This document shows positions 9,603 through 18,462 of a DNA stretch of 64,000 bases, piece after piece (within the stretch, counting starts at the first letter, position 1; each line of letters begins with the position of its first letter). Below the pieces are notes generated by a model. That model ran no database searches and was not told where the DNA came from. It saw only the letters and a program-made list of their open reading frames with translations. This DNA comes from Acetobacter pasteurianus subsp. pasteurianus LMG 1262 = NBRC 106471. Its GTDB lineage: Bacteria > Pseudomonadota > Alphaproteobacteria > Acetobacterales > Acetobacteraceae. Position numbers and translations under genes: made by a program. The stretch lies in assembly GCF_000285275.1 (NCBI RefSeq), contig NZ_CADO01000139.1, positions 186,001 through 250,000 of the forward strand, read 5' to 3'.

Positions 9603-12600
9603 ATGAACGAAATTGTCGTTACCGCGCTTAAAAAGCCGTATACGTTTGTGGTGCTTTCCATCCTGATTCTAGTGTTCGGAATCAGGGGGATATTCAATAC
9701 GCCTACAGACGTATTTCCCAGTATTCGTATTCCTGTTGTGGCAGTGGTCTGGACCTATACGGGCCTGATGCCCGAGGATATGTCTGGCCGTGTGGTGTAT
9801 TATTACGAGCGCGCCCTGACCGCGACCGTGAATAATATCGAGCATATCGAGAGCCAGTCCTATTACGGCCGCGGGATTGTGAAGATCTACTTCCAGCCCG
9901 GTACGGATACATCTGTGGCGCAAACCCAGATTACCTCGGTATCGCAGACAGTTATCAAGCAGATGCCCACGGGTTCTACCCCACCATTGGTGTTGGCTTA
10001 TAATGCGTCCTCTGTGCCGGTTGTTACGTTGCAGGTGTCTTCCACCTCCATGACGGCCTCGCAGATTTACGACATGTCCTCCAACCTTATCCGCCCGGCG
10101 CTTGTTTCCGTGGCGGGGGCTGCCATTCCCAACCCTTACGGGGGGCAGCCGGGCAATATCATGGTGGATCTGGACCCGGTTAAACTGCTGGCGCACCGGC
10201 TTTCTCCGGTAGATGTCTCGCGCGCGTTGAACAGCCAGAACATTGTGCTGCCCGCAGGTGACCAGCGCATTGGCCCGTTTGACTGGATGGTTCAGACCAA
10301 CGCCTCTCCCAAAAACATGGAAGAGCTGAACATGATCCCCATCAAACAGGTAGGGGATGCCGTGGTGCGCTTGCAGGATGTGGCATGGGTGCATGCAGGT
10401 GGGCCGCCACAAACCAACCTTGTGCTGGTTAAAGGGCAGCAGGGCGTTCTGATTGTCATTATGAAAAGTGGTGATGCCTCTACGCTGGATGTTGTGGCTG
10501 GGGTTAAAAAGCTGCTGCCGGGCATTGTAAAAACCTTGCCCGAAGGCGTGAGCATCAAGGTGTTGAATGATGCCTCCACCTTCGTGAAGGAATCCGTGCA
10601 GGACGTGGTGCGCGAAATGCTGACGGCCGCGTGCCTGACCGGGCTTGTGGTGCTGCTGTTTCTGGGGTCTTGGCGCTCCACCGTTATTATTGCCACCTCC
10701 ATTCCATTGGCCATGCTGTGCTCCGTTATCGGGCTGGGCCGGGCCGGGCAGACCATCAACGTCATGACACTGGGCGGCTTGGCGCTAGCCGTGGGTATTC
10801 TGGTGGATGATGCCACGGTGATGATCGAAAATATCGATGCGCATCTTGAGATGGAGAAGGATCTGGAAACGGCCATTATTGATGCCGCCAACCAGATTGT
10901 TATTCCCACCTTTGTCTCCACCATGTGCATCTGTATTGTTTGGATGCCGCTGTTCCAGCTTACGGGCGTTGCGGGCTGGCTGTTCATGCCAATGGCAGAA
11001 GCCATCATTTTTGCCATGATCGCCTCTTTCATCCTGTCCCGAACACTGGTGCCCACCATGGCCAAATACATGCTGGCCGCACAGGTGGCGGCCCATGCAC
11101 ATGGCCCGCAGGAACCCAAGACCATTTTTGGCCGCTTTCAGCGTGGGTTTGAGCGGAAGTTCGAGCAGTTCCGGCATCGCTATCACGAACTGCTTTCGCA
11201 TCTGGTGGCAACGCGCGGCACTTTTGTGCCGGTATTTGTGCTGTGCTCGCTTGGTTCCTTGGGGCTGCTGTTCTTTGTGGGGCAGGACTTCTTCCCCGAA
11301 GTGAACTCCGATGCCATTGCCCTGCATATGCGTGCGCCTATCGGCACAAGGCTGGAGGAATCCGGCAAGATTTCCCAGCTTGTGAATGATGAGATCGAAC
11401 GCACTTTGCCGGGGCAGGTGGAAGGGCTGGTTGATAACTGCGGCCTGCCATTCAGCCCGCTGAATCAGGCTTATATTCCAACGCCAACTGTGGGTACGCA
11501 GGATTGCGATATTACGGTTTCGCTTAAAAATCCGGCATCCCCTGTGGCGGAATATCGGCGGCTTTTGCGCCATAACCTCAACATGAAGTTCCCCGGCACG
11601 CAGTTCTCCTTCCTGCCGGGGGATCTGACAGCCAAAATCCTGAACTTTGGTCTGCCATCCCCCATTGATGTGCAGGTGGTTGGGCGCAACCTGTCGGAAA
11701 ACTTCCGTTTTGCGAACCGTCTGGCAGAACGCCTGCGCCACGTTACGGGCCTGACAGACGTGTTTGTGCAACAGCCCATGACAACGCCAACCCTGATGGT
11801 GAACACCCGCCGAACCTACGCATTGGGCACCGGCATTACAGAAGCCGATGTGGCCAACAACGCGCTGGTTTCTCTGTCCGGGAGTTCTCAGGTGGGGCAG
11901 GTGTACTGGCTGGATACCAAAACAGGTGTCTCGCATCTGATTGATATTCAAACACCTGCACCGTTTCTCCAGACCATGAATGATCTGGAAATCACGCCGG
12001 TTGATAAAGGGGATGGCAACCCATCTGGCCAGGACCCGCAAATTCTGGGTGGTTTGAGCAAGATCGATCAGATCGGCACCCCGGCGGAGGTGGCGCATTA
12101 CAACATCATGCCGGTGTTTGATATTTACGCCACGAACGAAGGCATAGACCTTGGCACCGTCTCGCGCGAGGTGACGCGTATTGTAGATGAGGCTCAGGGA
12201 AATCTGCCGCATGGTTCTTCCCTCAGCGTGCTGGGGCAGGCTGTCACCATGAACAGCGCCTATGTGCAGTTGCTGGGTGGTTTGGCGATGTCCGTGCTGC
12301 TGGTTTACCTGCTGATTGTGGTGAACTTTCAGTCCTGGCTGGACCCGTTCATCATCATCACCGCATTGCCCGGTGCGCTGGCTGGTATTTCATGGAGCCT
12401 GTTTCTTACGCACACCACGCTTTCTGTGCCTGCGCTTACTGGGGCCATTATGTGCATGGGCACGGCCACGGCCAACGCCATTCTGGTGGTAGCCTTTGCG
12501 CGTGAACGGCTGGAAGAACACGGTGATGCCATTAAGGCCGCGCTGGAAGCCGGGTTTGAGCGTATTCGCCCCGTGCTGATGACAGCCTCCGCCATGATTA

Positions 12601-12776
12601 TTGGCATGTTGCCCATGTCTTTAAGTAATTCGCAAAACGCACCCTTGGGTAAGGCAGTTATGGGCGGCCTGATGGTAGCAACTGTTGCCACACTGCTGTT
12701 CGTGCCCTGCGTATTTGCCATGCTGCACACACGTAAAAAACCGCATGAAACCGAACAAGAGGAAGCTGCCGCATGA
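9603..12776 (+). CDS. RND efflux permease, lysine-less TM10 variant
   Basis: 1057 residues, the inner-membrane proton-driven pump of a tripartite system. TM4 keeps the paired acidic residues (LVDDATVMIEN, Asp402/Asp403). In TM10 the motif is GTATANAILVVAF, so Ala957 takes the place of the Lys found in AcrB (AKNAIL). Two large periplasmic loops and the duplicated 6-TM halves are present. The frame opens at a TTG (9594), but ATG 9603 fits better. It overlaps the fusion-protein gene by 4 nt. Substrate class is unclear; it resembles HAE-type pumps rather than CusA. It is likely controlled by the two-component system upstream. Confidence 0.92.
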   Translation: MNEIVVTALKKPYTFVVLSILILVFGIRGIFNTPTDVFPSIRIPVVAVVWTYTGLMPEDMSGRVVYYYERALTATVNNIEHIESQSYYGRGIVKIYFQPGTDTSVAQTQITSVSQTVIKQMPTGSTPPLVLAYNASSVPVVTLQVSSTSMTASQIYDMSSNLIRPALVSVAGAAIPNPYGGQPGNIMVDLDPVKLLAHRLSPVDVSRALNSQNIVLPAGDQRIGPFDWMVQTNASPKNMEELNMIPIKQVGDAVVRLQDVAWVHAGGPPQTNLVLVKGQQGVLIVIMKSGDASTLDVVAGVKKLLPGIVKTLPEGVSIKVLNDASTFVKESVQDVVREMLTAACLTGLVVLLFLGSWRSTVIIATSIPLAMLCSVIGLGRAGQTINVMTLGGLALAVGILVDDATVMIENIDAHLEMEKDLETAIIDAANQIVIPTFVSTMCICIVWMPLFQLTGVAGWLFMPMAEAIIFAMIASFILSRTLVPTMAKYMLAAQVAAHAHGPQEPKTIFGRFQRGFERKFEQFRHRYHELLSHLVATRGTFVPVFVLCSLGSLGLLFFVGQDFFPEVNSDAIALHMRAPIGTRLEESGKISQLVNDEIERTLPGQVEGLVDNCGLPFSPLNQAYIPTPTVGTQDCDITVSLKNPASPVAEYRRLLRHNLNMKFPGTQFSFLPGDLTAKILNFGLPSPIDVQVVGRNLSENFRFANRLAERLRHVTGLTDVFVQQPMTTPTLMVNTRRTYALGTGITEADVANNALVSLSGSSQVGQVYWLDTKTGVSHLIDIQTPAPFLQTMNDLEITPVDKGDGNPSGQDPQILGGLSKIDQIGTPAEVAHYNIMPVFDIYATNEGIDLGTVSREVTRIVDEAQGNLPHGSSLSVLGQAVTMNSAYVQLLGGLAMSVLLVYLLIVVNFQSWLDPFIIITALPGALAGISWSLFLTHTTLSVPALTGAIMCMGTATANAILVVAFARERLEEHGDAIKAALEAGFERIRPVLMTASAMIIGMLPMSLSNSQNAPLGKAVMGGLMVATVATLLFVPCVFAMLHTRKKPHETEQEEAAA

Positions 12777-14125
12777 CCCAAGAGCATCCAGACGCTTCAG
12801 GGCCTCAATCTCCCACGCCGGCTGGCAGCACACGTAAACGCAAGATCGGGTTTGTGGCTGTTGGCGGGGTTGCCATCCTGCTGGCAGTGGTGGGTATTGT
12901 TCAGCGCCACACGCAATATGTTAATCTAGCGCACGAAACAGCACATAACGCTATTCCATCCGTGCAGGTTATCTTCCCTCAGCCGGGGCCGGATGAACGT
13001 ACGCTTTCCCTGCCAGCCAATATAGCCGCATGGTATCAGGCGCCCATTTATGCGCAGGTCTCTGGCTATGTGAAAATGTGGTACAAAGACTTTGGCGCCA
13101 AGGTTAAGGCGGGCGATGTGCTGGCCGAAATTGATACGCCGGGGCTGGATGCGCAGTTTGCCGCTGCCAAAGCCAACCTGAATGTGGCGCTGGCGCGGTA
13201 CAAGCTGGCCCAGATTACAGCAAAACGCTGGAAGGCCCTGCAAGGCACACAAGCTGTTTCTCAGCAGGAAGTGGACGTGCAGGCCGCCAATGCCGAGGCC
13301 CAGAAGGCCGAGGTGGAAGCCGCCCAGCATGATGTAGAGCGTTATGCTGCGCTGGAAGCGTTTAAAAAGATTGTTGCGCCGTTTGATGGTGTCGTCACAT
13401 CGCGCTTGGCGGATGTGGGGGATTACGTCAACGCCGGGCGTGGGGATGTAGATGCTCACGGCAATGCCACCGAATTGTTTAGTGTGGCAGACGTGCATGC
13501 CATGCGTGTGTTTGTGGCTGTGCCGCAGGATTATGCAGATATTATCTCCCCTCGGTTGGAGGCGGATTTAAGTATTCCGCAATATCCTGAACGCACATTC
13601 CGCGCACATTTTCTAGCCACGGCTTCGGCGTTTAACGCCTCTACCCGTACCGTCACCACAGAACTGACGCTGGATAATAAATCCGGAGAGCTTTGGCCTA
13701 ATTCTTACGCCACAGCCACGTTTCATGCGCCCGGTGATACGGATGAGCTGATTCTGCCGCTGGGGGCCATTGTGTTCAGGGCGGAAGGTACACAGGTTGC
13801 GCTGGTAGATGATACCAACCACGTGCATCTGGTAAGTGTCACGTTGGGCACCAATTTCGGCACAACGGTGCAGATTCTGCGTGGTGTGAAAAAAACGGAT
13901 CGGGTTATCAATAACCCATCTGCTGGCCTGCTGGATGGGCAGGAAGTGCGCATCGTTAAAGGCACCCCCGGTTATAATATGCCCAGCATACCGCCTGCGG
14001 CCAAAAAGCAGGAACCCCAAAAGCCCGTTCCTCCCACCAAATCTTCCGAACTGGAGGAAGGGGATGATACCCGTGCGATGCCGGATGACAGCGCGGATGC
14101 ATCTGAAGCTGGGGCCCGCCCATGA
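12773..14125 (+). CDS. RND periplasmic adaptor (membrane fusion protein, HlyD/AcrA type)
   Basis: 450 residues. One N-terminal anchor (about 25-43, GFVAVGGVAILLAVVGIVQ), then the split lipoyl halves (about residues 79-120 with QVSGYVKMWYKDFGAKVKAGDVLAEID, and about 195-220) flanking a short alpha-hairpin coiled coil (about 125-190, with an EAQKAEVEAAQHDVERY segment), then beta-barrel and membrane-proximal domains. It bridges pump and outer-membrane channel. It starts by ATGA overlap with the permease and ends by ATGA overlap with the channel gene. The last 50 or so residues form a Pro/Lys-rich then acidic tail that is not part of the standard fold. Confidence 0.92.
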   Translation: MTQEHPDASGPQSPTPAGSTRKRKIGFVAVGGVAILLAVVGIVQRHTQYVNLAHETAHNAIPSVQVIFPQPGPDERTLSLPANIAAWYQAPIYAQVSGYVKMWYKDFGAKVKAGDVLAEIDTPGLDAQFAAAKANLNVALARYKLAQITAKRWKALQGTQAVSQQEVDVQAANAEAQKAEVEAAQHDVERYAALEAFKKIVAPFDGVVTSRLADVGDYVNAGRGDVDAHGNATELFSVADVHAMRVFVAVPQDYADIISPRLEADLSIPQYPERTFRAHFLATASAFNASTRTVTTELTLDNKSGELWPNSYATATFHAPGDTDELILPLGAIVFRAEGTQVALVDDTNHVHLVSVTLGTNFGTTVQILRGVKKTDRVINNPSAGLLDGQEVRIVKGTPGYNMPSIPPAAKKQEPQKPVPPTKSSELEEGDDTRAMPDDSADASEAGARP

Positions 14126-15732
14126 GGAAGGGGAATATTCTGCCACGTAACGTTGCGCATATTTTGTTGGTAGGGGTGGCTACATCAGCCTTGGCTGGGT
14201 GTGACATGGCCCCGCGCTACAAACCCGCGCAATTTGTGCTGCCCGATAACTGGAGTGGGCAGGGCGTAATGAAGCCCGCGCGCCCATCGGATGATACCAT
14301 TCGCTCAGATTGGTGGACAATGCTGGGTGACCCGGTGTTGAACCAACTGGAAGATCAGGCCATGCGCCTGAACCCGGATTTGCAGGCGCAGGCAGAGGCG
14401 TTCATGCAATCGCGCGATATGGCGGCGGAGGCTAAGTCTCACCTCTATCCGCAGTTGAATGGGGCAGCGAGCGGCGAAAAATATAAAGGCTCGCAACACA
14501 GGCTCTGGCGTGGGGCTGGGGCAACCGGGCCGATGTATATGTCGTCCGAGCAGTATTCAGCCACAGCTACGTGGGAGCCGGATTTCTGGTCTGCCATTCG
14601 CAACCGGATTCGTATGGCCAAGCAGGGTGTGCAGGAAAATGCCGCCAATTACGCCTCGGCACGTTTGAGCCTACAGGCGGAGCTGGCATCGGATTACGTT
14701 ATTCTGCGCGGGCTAGATGCGCAGGATGCGGTGTACAAGGATTCCATCCGGTATTACCAAACAGCCGTGCAGGTTACGCGCATGCGTCTGGCCGGGGCTA
14801 TTGCGCCGGGGATGGATGTTTCCCGCGCAGAAGCCCAGCTTTACACCACGCAAGCGCAGGAAACAGATATCCATACCCAGCGTGATGTGATGGAACATGC
14901 CATTGCCGTGCTGGTTAATCAGGCTCCGGCCTCGTTCCATATCGCGCCGGTTACCAAGCTGACATTTGCGGATAAAGAACCACCTGTAGCGCTGCCATCC
15001 ACCTTGCTGGAACGCCGGCCAGATATTGCAGCGGCTGAACGGCGCATGGCCCAAGCCAATAGAGCCATTGGTGTATCCCGCGCGGCGTTTTATCCGCACG
15101 TTACCTTTAACGCCATGACAGGCTTTATGGATAACGGGTTCGATCTGGCCTCGCTTTACAACGCTATGTACCAGTTTGGAGCACAGGCTGTGCTGCCGTT
15201 GTTCCAGGGTGGTTTGCGGCGTGCAGAATTGCAGCGCACGTGGTCGGGCTATCGGCAAACGGAAGATCTTTATCGCGCCACGGTGCTGGATGCCTTTCAG
15301 GAAGTGGAAGACAATCTTACCCGCACCAATCGGTTGAAAACGCAGGTGAAGCAGGAAAGCAACGCCGTAGATGCCGCCTTGCGCACGCAGGGCATGACAA
15401 TGGCGCTATATACTGGCGGGCTAACCAATTATCTGGATGTTGTGGTGGCGCAGGTGGCGGCGCTGAATGCGCGTATTTCATTGGTGCAGGCGCAAACCCG
15501 GCAGGTGGATGCACGTGTGCAGCTTGTGCGGGCTCTTGGGGGCGGGTGGTCTCGCAGCCAGTTGCCGCATGGTGAGGAAACCATTATGCCTTTCAAGCCC
15601 TTGCAGTATGAAAATCTGCGCCATGCCGCACCGCTGGGCGGCATTAGCACCCAGACAGATCCGGTCTCCAATGATCTGACAGGCGGCATGAAAAACACAC
15701 AACCACTTGACACACAGCCAGCGTCCCGGTAA
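14122..15732 (+). CDS. RND outer-membrane factor lipoprotein, NodT/OprM family
   Basis: 536 residues with a lipoprotein signal (TSALAGC, acyl-Cys at residue 27). Two TolC-like repeats follow, including the characteristic SEQYSATATWEPDFW segment and LLERRPDIAAAERRMAQAN. It should form the trimeric exit duct for the preceding pump and adaptor. Most family members end shortly after the LGGGW motif; this one continues for about 55 polar residues (HGEETIMPF to the end). It is the last gene of the block. The next gene, rplK, starts 104 nt later, and no T-run terminator is visible between them. Confidence 0.92.
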   Translation: MRKGNILPRNVAHILLVGVATSALAGCDMAPRYKPAQFVLPDNWSGQGVMKPARPSDDTIRSDWWTMLGDPVLNQLEDQAMRLNPDLQAQAEAFMQSRDMAAEAKSHLYPQLNGAASGEKYKGSQHRLWRGAGATGPMYMSSEQYSATATWEPDFWSAIRNRIRMAKQGVQENAANYASARLSLQAELASDYVILRGLDAQDAVYKDSIRYYQTAVQVTRMRLAGAIAPGMDVSRAEAQLYTTQAQETDIHTQRDVMEHAIAVLVNQAPASFHIAPVTKLTFADKEPPVALPSTLLERRPDIAAAERRMAQANRAIGVSRAAFYPHVTFNAMTGFMDNGFDLASLYNAMYQFGAQAVLPLFQGGLRRAELQRTWSGYRQTEDLYRATVLDAFQEVEDNLTRTNRLKTQVKQESNAVDAALRTQGMTMALYTGGLTNYLDVVVAQVAALNARISLVQAQTRQVDARVQLVRALGGGWSRSQLPHGEETIMPFKPLQYENLRHAAPLGGISTQTDPVSNDLTGGMKNTQPLDTQPASR

Positions 15733-15735
15733 GCG
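15707..15735 (+). promoter_or_regulatory. Possible promoter for rplKA
   Basis: TTGACA at 15707-15712 lies inside the 3' end of the outer-membrane factor gene. A weak -10 (TAAGCG) follows at 17-bp spacing. It is the best match to a housekeeping promoter between the efflux block and rplK, but the -10 is poor, so the true promoter could be elsewhere. Confidence 0.3.
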
Positions 15736-15836
15736 CGGCACTTCTGATCGGAACGCGGGAGATTCTTGTCTGCGCCCTGTGCGTGGTGCGGAATCGGAAG
15801 AACCGCGGTCCGGGTTCATTTTGAGGAGTCCCGGAT

Positions 15837-16271
15837 ATGGCCAAAAAAGTTGTTGGCTACATCAAACTTCAGATCCCCGCTGGTAAGGCTAATCCTTCCC
15901 CGCCGGTTGGTCCGGCACTGGGTCAGCGCGGTCTGAACATCATGGAATTCTGTAAGGCATTTAACGCCAAGACCCAGGGTCTTGAGCCGGGCATGCCGAT
16001 TCCGGTGGTTATCACCGCATATGCAGACCGTACGTTCAGCTTCATCACCAAAACCCCGCCGAACACCTACTTCCTGCTCAAGGCCGCCAAGATTTCCAAA
16101 GGCAGCCAGACAGTTGGTAAGGGTGGCAGCGTTGGTAAGGTGACCATGAGCCAGCTTCGTGAAATTGCTGAACAGAAACAGCAGGACATGAACGCAAACG
16201 ATCTGGATGGCGCAGTGCGCATGCTGATCGGCTCTGCCCGCTCCATGGGCATCGATGTGGTGGAGGGCTAA
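15837..16271 (+). CDS. rplK: Ribosomal protein L11
   Basis: 144 residues. It binds the GTPase-associated region of 23S rRNA and is needed for stringent-response activation on stalled ribosomes. The N-terminal domain has the proline-rich loop [21 protein letters not shown]; the C-terminal RNA-binding domain has [17 protein letters not shown] and ends [20 protein letters not shown] lies 8 nt before the ATG. rplA follows after 6 nt. The usual upstream neighbours secE and nusG are replaced here by the efflux operon. Confidence 0.98.
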   Translation: MAKKVVGYIKLQIPAGKANPSPPVGPALGQRGLNIMEFCKAFNAKTQGLEPGMPIPVVITAYADRTFSFITKTPPNTYFLLKAAKISKGSQTVGKGGSVGKVTMSQLREIAEQKQQDMNANDLDGAVRMLIGSARSMGIDVVEG

Positions 16272-16277
16272 TCTATC

Positions 16278-16970
16278 ATGGCAAAGAACAAGCGTCTCGC
16301 TGCTGCGCGTGCCAAGGTTGAAGCTGGTAAAGCTTACGGTGTTGATGAAGCTGTCGCGCTGGTAAAAAGCAACGCAACAGCCAAGTTTGACGAAACCGTT
16401 GAAATTGCACTGAACTTGGGTATTGACCCACGTCATGCAGACCAGATGGTTCGTGGTTTTGTTTCCCTGCCGAACGGCACGGGTAAAACCCTGCGCGTTG
16501 CCGTGTTTGCACGTGGCCCGAAAGCTGAAGAAGCTCAGGCTGCTGGTGCAGACATCGTGGGTGCAGAAGACCTGATGGAAAAAGTGCAGGCTGGCGAAAT
16601 CAACTTCGACCGCTGCATTGCTACGCCTGACATGATGGCTCTGGTGGGTCGTCTGGGTAAGATCCTCGGCCCACGTGGGCTGATGCCGAACCCCAAGCTG
16701 GGCACCGTGACCATGAACGTAAAGGGCGCTGTTGAAGCGGCTAAGTCTGGTCAGGTTGAATATCGCGCTGAAAAGAGCGGTATCGTGCATGCTGGTGTTG
16801 GTAAGGCTTCCTTCAGTGAAGACAAGCTGGCTGAAAACGTGCGTGCATTTATTGATGCCGTGCAGAAGGCCCGTCCGTCTGGCGCAAAAGGTGCTTACAT
16901 GAAGAAGGGCGCTCTGTCCTCCACCATGGGCCCCGGCGTTCAGCTGGACCTCTCTGCCTTCGCTGGCTGA
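16278..16970 (+). CDS. rplA: Ribosomal protein L1
   Basis: 230 residues, full length. It forms the mobile L1 stalk at the E site. The signature IDRC-like stretch [13 protein letters not shown], the [16 protein letters not shown] motif and the C-terminal [12 protein letters not shown] are all present. In E. coli L1 also represses its own L11 operon by binding the mRNA; I do not see an obvious L1 target here, though the rplK leader is short. Followed by a 279-nt structured leader before rplJ. Confidence 0.98.
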   Translation: MAKNKRLAAARAKVEAGKAYGVDEAVALVKSNATAKFDETVEIALNLGIDPRHADQMVRGFVSLPNGTGKTLRVAVFARGPKAEEAQAAGADIVGAEDLMEKVQAGEINFDRCIATPDMMALVGRLGKILGPRGLMPNPKLGTVTMNVKGAVEAAKSGQVEYRAEKSGIVHAGVGKASFSEDKLAENVRAFIDAVQKARPSGAKGAYMKKGALSSTMGPGVQLDLSAFAG

Positions 16971-17249
16971 GAAAGAATGACGCCGCGCTAACTTTCGGGT
17001 TGGCGTGGTGCATGAAGGGGTGGTTACGGCTGCTCCTTCTTCCTGTCCGAGACCGTGCGCAACTGCGGTTTTAATCAGCCTTCGGGTTGGCGAACGGTAA
17101 GACGGGAATGCTGGTTACAGGTCGTATTTACGGCACGCCAGATATTCCGTTTCAAGGACAGGCGAGCGGGTTCCGTTATGTATAACGGAACCTAAAGGGC
17201 AACCCGTTCTGTTGGGCGCAAGCTTGATGGAACAAGACGGAGACGGGAT
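16971..17249 (+). ncRNA. Structured leader ahead of rplJ-rplL (L10-leader-like)
   Basis: This non-coding stretch has several hairpins: a 12-bp stem with G-U pairs (16981-16992 with 16999-17010, loop TTTCGG), a short TTCG-capped stem at about 17087-17100, and a perfect 10-bp stem GGTTCCGTTA-TGTA-TAACGGAACC (17169-17192). None has a U-tract, so they are not simple terminators. Its place, directly ahead of rplJ, is that of the L10 leader, where the L10/L12 complex represses its own translation. The assignment rests on position and structure; I have not matched it to the consensus. Confidence 0.55.
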
Positions 17250-17768
17250 TTGAACCGTACGGAAAAGAAGGCCTTTATCGCCTCTCTGGCCGCCGTTTTC
17301 GCCCAGACGTCCATGGTTGTGGTCACCCGTAATGACGGGCTGACTGTGGCTGCTGTGACGGAACTGCGGCGTAAAGTGCGTGCAGCGGGTGCGAACTATA
17401 AGGTCGCTAAAAACCGGCTGGCAACTCTCGCCCTGGATGGGACCCAGTTCAACGGCATCGCGCCGCTGCTGCAAGGCCCGACCGCGCTTGCGTGGTCTGA
17501 AGACCCTGTGGCTGTGGCTAAGGCTGTCGTTGAGTTCGCCAAAACAAATGACAAGCTTGTGCTGCTTGGTGGTTCTCTTGGTTCTCAGGTGCTTGACGCC
17601 GATGGAATCAAGGCTCTGGCCGAGCTGCCGTCTCTTGATGCGCTGCGCGCGCAGCTCGTGGGTCTTATCTCCACGCCAGCTACGCGTATCGCCAGCGTTA
17701 CTCAGGCGCCGGCAGGCCAGCTTGCACGTGTTTTTGGGGCCTATGCCAAAACGGGTGAAGCTGCCTGA
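17250..17768 (+). CDS. rplJ: Ribosomal protein L10
   Basis: 172 residues. It forms the base of the L7/L12 stalk; the N-terminal globular domain binds 23S rRNA with L11, and the C-terminal helix (about residues 135-170, RIASVTQAPAGQLARVFGAY) carries the L7/L12 dimers. The start is TTG at 17250, with GGAG 7 nt upstream; no in-frame ATG fits. A non-ATG start under the structured leader is consistent with tight translational control. rplL follows after 100 nt. Confidence 0.97.
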   Translation: MNRTEKKAFIASLAAVFAQTSMVVVTRNDGLTVAAVTELRRKVRAAGANYKVAKNRLATLALDGTQFNGIAPLLQGPTALAWSEDPVAVAKAVVEFAKTNDKLVLLGGSLGSQVLDADGIKALAELPSLDALRAQLVGLISTPATRIASVTQAPAGQLARVFGAYAKTGEAA

Positions 17769-17771
17769 TTT

Positions 17772-17793
17772 CATTCCTTCGTATGAGGGAATG
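17772..17793 (+). repeat. Short hairpin in the rplJ-rplL spacer
   Basis: CATTCC and GGAATG (6-bp stem, 10-nt loop) lie just after the rplJ stop codon. There is no U-tract. It may help uncouple rplL from rplJ, since L7/L12 is needed in several copies per ribosome; this is inference. Confidence 0.35.
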
Positions 17794-17868
17794 TTCAAGA
17801 ATTTTGCGCTGCCTTCGTGCTTGAAGGTTGCGTTCTGCTAACCAGTATCTATATTAGGAAGTCAAACT

Positions 17869-18243
17869 ATGGCTGATCTTGCTAAGCTTGTTGACGAACT
17901 GTCCGCTCTGACCGTTCTTGAAGCTGCTGAACTTTCCAAGCTGCTCGAAGAAAAATGGGGCGTTTCCGCTGCTGCTCCTGTAGCAGTTGCTGCTGCTGCA
18001 CCTGGTGCTGCTGCTGCTCCGGCTGAAGAAAAAACCGAATTCACGGTTGTTCTGGCCAGCGCTGGCGACAAGAAGATCAACGTGATTAAGGAAATCCGCG
18101 GCATCACCGGTCTGGGCCTGAAAGAAGCCAAGGATCTGGTTGAAGGTGCGCCGAAGACCGTTAAAGAAGGTGTCAGCAAGGACGAAGCTGACAAGATCAA
18201 AAAGGCTCTTGAAGGCGCCGGGGCAACCGTCGAAGTCAAGTAA
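17869..18243 (+). CDS. rplL: Ribosomal protein L7/L12
   Basis: 124 residues, acidic. The N-terminal dimerisation domain (residues 1-35) is followed by an Ala-rich hinge (about 40-57) and the C-terminal factor-binding domain with [27 protein letters not shown], which contacts EF-Tu and EF-G. A TAGGAAG sits upstream of the ATG. It is followed by a 219-nt spacer full of hairpins before rpoB. Confidence 0.98.
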   Translation: MADLAKLVDELSALTVLEAAELSKLLEEKWGVSAAAPVAVAAAAPGAAAAPAEEKTEFTVVLASAGDKKINVIKEIRGITGLGLKEAKDLVEGAPKTVKEGVSKDEADKIKKALEGAGATVEVK

Positions 18244-18462
18244 GTTTGCCAATTTTCTGATGCATGGCATCAGAGAAATGGGAAAAAAGGTTTTCGGGTG
18301 GGGGCGCTGTGCCTCTGCCCGTTTGCCTGTTTCGGGTTGATCTGAAACAGGAGCCGGGTAAAACCGGTATGGGCTTGAGACCAAAATTAGGTCGGACCAT
18401 CAGGCTCGCGGGGTGACCACGGGCATGATGGTCCGAGATAAATGGGCGGGGCAGGAGCGACG
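18244..18462 (+). promoter_or_regulatory. Hairpin-rich rplL-rpoB spacer
   Basis: Three perfect inverted repeats lie in 219 nt: TCTGATGC/GCATCAGA around an ATG loop (about 18254-18272), CCTGTTTC/GAAACAGG (18326-18351), and TCGGACCATCA/TGATGGTCCGA (18392-18436, 23-nt loop). None has a proper U-tract. In E. coli this spacer holds an attenuator and an RNase III cleavage site that set RNA polymerase levels relative to ribosomal proteins; the same role is likely here but unproven. Confidence 0.5.
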
